A DNA stretch of 8,462 nucleotides from an uncultured Synergistales bacterium (lineage in GTDB: Bacteria; Synergistota; Synergistia; Synergistales; Aminobacteriaceae), in contig CAJODX010000036.1 of the NCBI GenBank assembly GCA_905233295.1, positions 8,371 through 16,832 on the forward strand, read 5' to 3'. Each line of letters starts with the position of its first letter. The first letter of the stretch is position 1. This document shows positions 6,941 to 8,462 of this stretch, in pieces. The position numbers were made by a program, and so were the translations under genes. The notes beneath the pieces were generated by a model. The model was given only the letters and a program-made list of their open reading frames with translations, was not told where the DNA came from and made no database searches.

Positions 6941-7822
6941 CTACACCTTCTCCTGAGTCTGTTTACCGAGCAAACCCGACGGTTTCACAAGCAGAACCAC
7001 AATTAAAACTCCGAAGACCACAGCATCTGAAAGCTGACTTGATATATAAGCCTTCGCAAAAATTTCAATCACTCCAAGCATAATGCCTCCGAGAAAAGCT
7101 CCCGGGATTGAACCGATACCGCCGAACACTGCGGCAGTGAAAGCTTTGATTCCGGGCAATGAACCTGTCGTAGGCATCAAAGTCGGATACGCTGAACATA
7201 ATAACGCGCCTGCTATTGCCGCAAGTCCAGATCCGATTGCAAAAGTCAGAGATATAGTCGCGTTGACATTTATTCCCATTAACTGAGCCGCGCCTTTATC
7301 TTCCGAACATGCACGCATAGCCTTGCCGAGTTTCGTTTTGCCGATGAACAGCGAAAGAGCAATCATAATGATTAAACATGTTGTGATAGTTAAAGCCGTT
7401 ACGTGAGAAACTGATAACGCTCCGTCAAAAAGCTTGAAAGCTCCGCGCCCTATGACGGACGGAAAAACTTTCGGGTTCGATGACCATAATAAAAGAGCGG
7501 TGTTCTGAAGAAAATAACTCATGCCGATAGCAGTGATTAAAACCGCAAGCGATGGAGCCTGTCTTAAAGGCTTATATGCAAGTCTTTCAACTATGATACC
7601 CAACAGCGTGCAGGCAGCCATAGCAAGAACGACTCCCAAAAAAGGATTTAATCCGTAACGCGAAACTGCGTAAAAACAAACGTAAGCCCCGACCATAATA
7701 ACATCGCCGTGAGCGAAATTCAGCATTTTTGCAATGCCGTAGACCATTGTATAGCCAAGAGCAATGATTGCGTAGATACTGCCGAGGCTTATACCGCTGA
7801 TTAAGAAATTCAAAAATATCAT
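6941..7822 (-). CDS. livH: Branched-chain amino acid ABC transporter permease LivH
   Basis: A 293-residue polytopic membrane protein of the BPD_transp_2 family that pairs with LivM to form the translocation path. It opens with the typical LivH sequence MIFLNFLISGISLGSIYAII, then GYTMVYGIAKMLNFAHGD (FAHGD at 36-40). The cytoplasmic loop contacting the ATPases is MRACSEDKGAAQLMGI at 169-184, and GGIGSIPGAFLGG lies at 234-246 before the last helices and VKPSGLLG. I chose the ATG at 7822; the frame stays open upstream to a TTG at 7870, but that would add 16 residues foreign to the family and overlap the preceding gene. Its stop is TAG, three bases before livM. It is intact, unlike its neighbours on both sides. 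Confidence 0.94.
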   Translation of the reverse strand: MIFLNFLISGISLGSIYAIIALGYTMVYGIAKMLNFAHGDVIMVGAYVCFYAVSRYGLNPFLGVVLAMAACTLLGIIVERLAYKPLRQAPSLAVLITAIGMSYFLQNTALLLWSSNPKVFPSVIGRGAFKLFDGALSVSHVTALTITTCLIIMIALSLFIGKTKLGKAMRACSEDKGAAQLMGINVNATISLTFAIGSGLAAIAGALLCSAYPTLMPTTGSLPGIKAFTAAVFGGIGSIPGAFLGGIMLGVIEIFAKAYISSQLSDAVVFGVLIVVLLVKPSGLLGKQTQEKV

Positions 7823-7835
7823 TGAAAATTTATAG

Positions 7836-7841
7836 CTCCTT
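7836..7841 (-). promoter_or_regulatory. Ribosome binding site for livH
   Basis: Read on the - strand, AAGGAG lies here, 13 bases before the ATG at 7822. The spacing is slightly long, but no other good start lies closer, and the family's N-terminus begins at that ATG. Confidence 0.55.
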
Positions 7842-7853
7842 AAAAAAATATCT

Positions 7854-8105
7854 CTATTGTGGACGACCAAGATAATATATTTTCATGTCAATACCCTCAA
7901 GCTCTTTTATTTTGTCTGTAATTGCTGAGACCGTTTCCTGAGAAGCTTCAATCGCAACGCTCATAACGCTGGCATTTTCAGACGGTACGGAAGTCCCATT
8001 CTGCCGATTACATAATCACAAAATTCATGGAAGACATCATTGACTGCTTCGATAGAAACGTTATTTTCGTGAAAAATATTAATGATGGCTATCTTAATTT
8101 TTCAT
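7854..8105 (-). pseudogene. TM1266-like (iron-only hydrogenase system regulator family) gene with two frameshifts
   Basis: No single frame spans this stretch, but two pieces in different frames join into an 83-residue protein. The first piece reads KIKIAIINIFHENNVSIEAV, then ...CDYVIGRMGLPYR. The second reads SENASVMSVAIEASQETVSA, then ...KELEGIDMKIYYLGRPQ and TAG. The order V.....vN, then GRMGLPYR, then a conserved S-V-M-S-V strand, then a helix and a final strand matches the small TM1266 family, annotated as putative regulators of the iron-only hydrogenase system, with an ACT-like fold. The first lesion is one extra A in the A5 run at 8098-8102, just after ATG (8103-8105); the second is one missing base after the RMGLPY codons, near 7983. 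AGGAG at 8116-8120 lies ten bases before the ATG. The gene ends 31 bases before livH and would be first in that transcript. Confidence 0.68.
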
Positions 8106-8148
8106 TGAAGACATACTCCTTTCCAGATAAATTTTTGATTTATGTACG

Positions 8149-8192
8149 AAAAAAAGGCAGCCTGAGATTTTAATGCGCGTATCTCAGGCTAC
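8149..8192 (-). terminator. Intrinsic terminator downstream of livK
   Basis: AGCCTGAGAT (8159-8168) and ATCTCAGGCT (8181-8190) form a perfect 10-bp stem around a 12-base loop. On the - strand it is followed by GCC and seven T residues (8155 to 8149). It lies about 50 bases past the livK stop and before the rest of the liv operon, so most livK transcripts should end here and only read-through or a second promoter would serve livHMGF. I could not pick out a convincing promoter in 8106-8148. Confidence 0.88.
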
Positions 8193-8239
8193 AATTTTTA
8201 ACAGATTAGGGATTAAAAAAAACGTTCTCTTCTTTGTAA

Positions 8240-8462
8240 TTAATCAAGCCCGACATAAGCGCCGTCTTTGATAATCATACCCTTGGGGTCTTTTGTAACT
8301 TCGCCGTTCGCGCTCCATTTAACATTTTCGCCGGTGATGCCGTTGAATGTCATTGTCGTGAACTGCTCGATCATTTTTGTGCAAAGAGTTTCAGCATCCA
8401 TATCAGGTGTTGCCTTTGCAAGCTCCAGAGCTTCTTTGTAGGCATATACGCAGTCGTAACCG
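8240..8462 (-). CDS. livK: Branched-chain amino acid ABC transporter substrate-binding protein LivK, C-terminal end (partial)
   Basis: The frame is open to the window edge and gives the last 73 residues, ending in TAA. The sequence GYDCVYAYKEALELAKA, then FNGITGENVKWSANGE, then MIIKDGAYVGLD matches the C-terminus of periplasmic Leu/Ile/Val-binding proteins (Peripla_BP_6 family). These usually end with a helix starting at a GYD/YDA motif, an 'f.G.tG...fd.nGe' strand pair, and a final 'i.dG.yv'. The protein would bind branched-chain amino acids in the periplasm and deliver them to LivH/LivM. Its position upstream of livHMGF on the same strand supports the call. Binding-pocket residues, signal peptide and start lie outside the window, so the exact ligand is open; related proteins bind other amino acids, amides or urea. 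Confidence 0.88.
   Translation of the reverse strand, partial: GYDCVYAYKEALELAKATPDMDAETLCTKMIEQFTTMTFNGITGENVKWSANGEVTKDPKGMIIKDGAYVGLD

Overview
The window comes from a moderately AT-rich bacterial chromosome. The likely source is an anaerobic, amino-acid-using diderm; Synergistota or a related lineage would fit, but this is inference from gene content and protein style, with no rRNA or marker gene to confirm it. Supporting hints are a complete branched-chain amino acid ABC transporter locus, an exported VanX-type dipeptidase, and a remnant of a TM1266-type protein, a family normally seen in organisms with [FeFe]-hydrogenase.

The left half (1-4258) is read on the + strand. It starts with the 3' end of a probable dnaE (DNA polymerase III alpha subunit). 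An AT-rich hairpin with a T run follows, then a 69-residue protein of unknown function. Eight bases later comes a 965-residue AddB-like PD-(D/E)XK exonuclease with an iron-sulfur cysteine set but no visible Walker A motif. The last + strand gene is a signal-peptide-bearing VanX-type D-Ala-D-Ala dipeptidase, whose start is fixed by a strong AAGGAGG.

A perfect 12-bp hairpin with T runs on both sides (4264-4300) separates this block from the convergent right half.

The right half (4309-8462) is read on the - strand. In transcription order it holds the 3' end of livK (substrate-binding protein), a strong intrinsic terminator, a broken TM1266-like gene, livH, livM, livG and livF. The liv genes are packed tightly (31, 3, -4 and 2 bases between successive genes, counting the TM1266-like remnant first), as in one operon. 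LivK would capture leucine, isoleucine or valine in the periplasm, LivH and LivM would form the membrane channel, and LivG and LivF would drive uptake with ATP. The locus is damaged as read: livM has an in-frame amber codon about three quarters of the way through, and the TM1266-like gene carries two single-base frameshifts. Either the operon is decaying or these are sequence errors. UAG ends several other genes here, so general recoding of UAG is unlikely.

There are no tRNAs, rRNAs, CRISPR arrays or insertion sequences. The longest non-coding gap is about 130 bases (8106-8239) and holds the livK terminator. I found no clear new biological system; the damaged liv locus and the unusual AddB are the points most worth checking.
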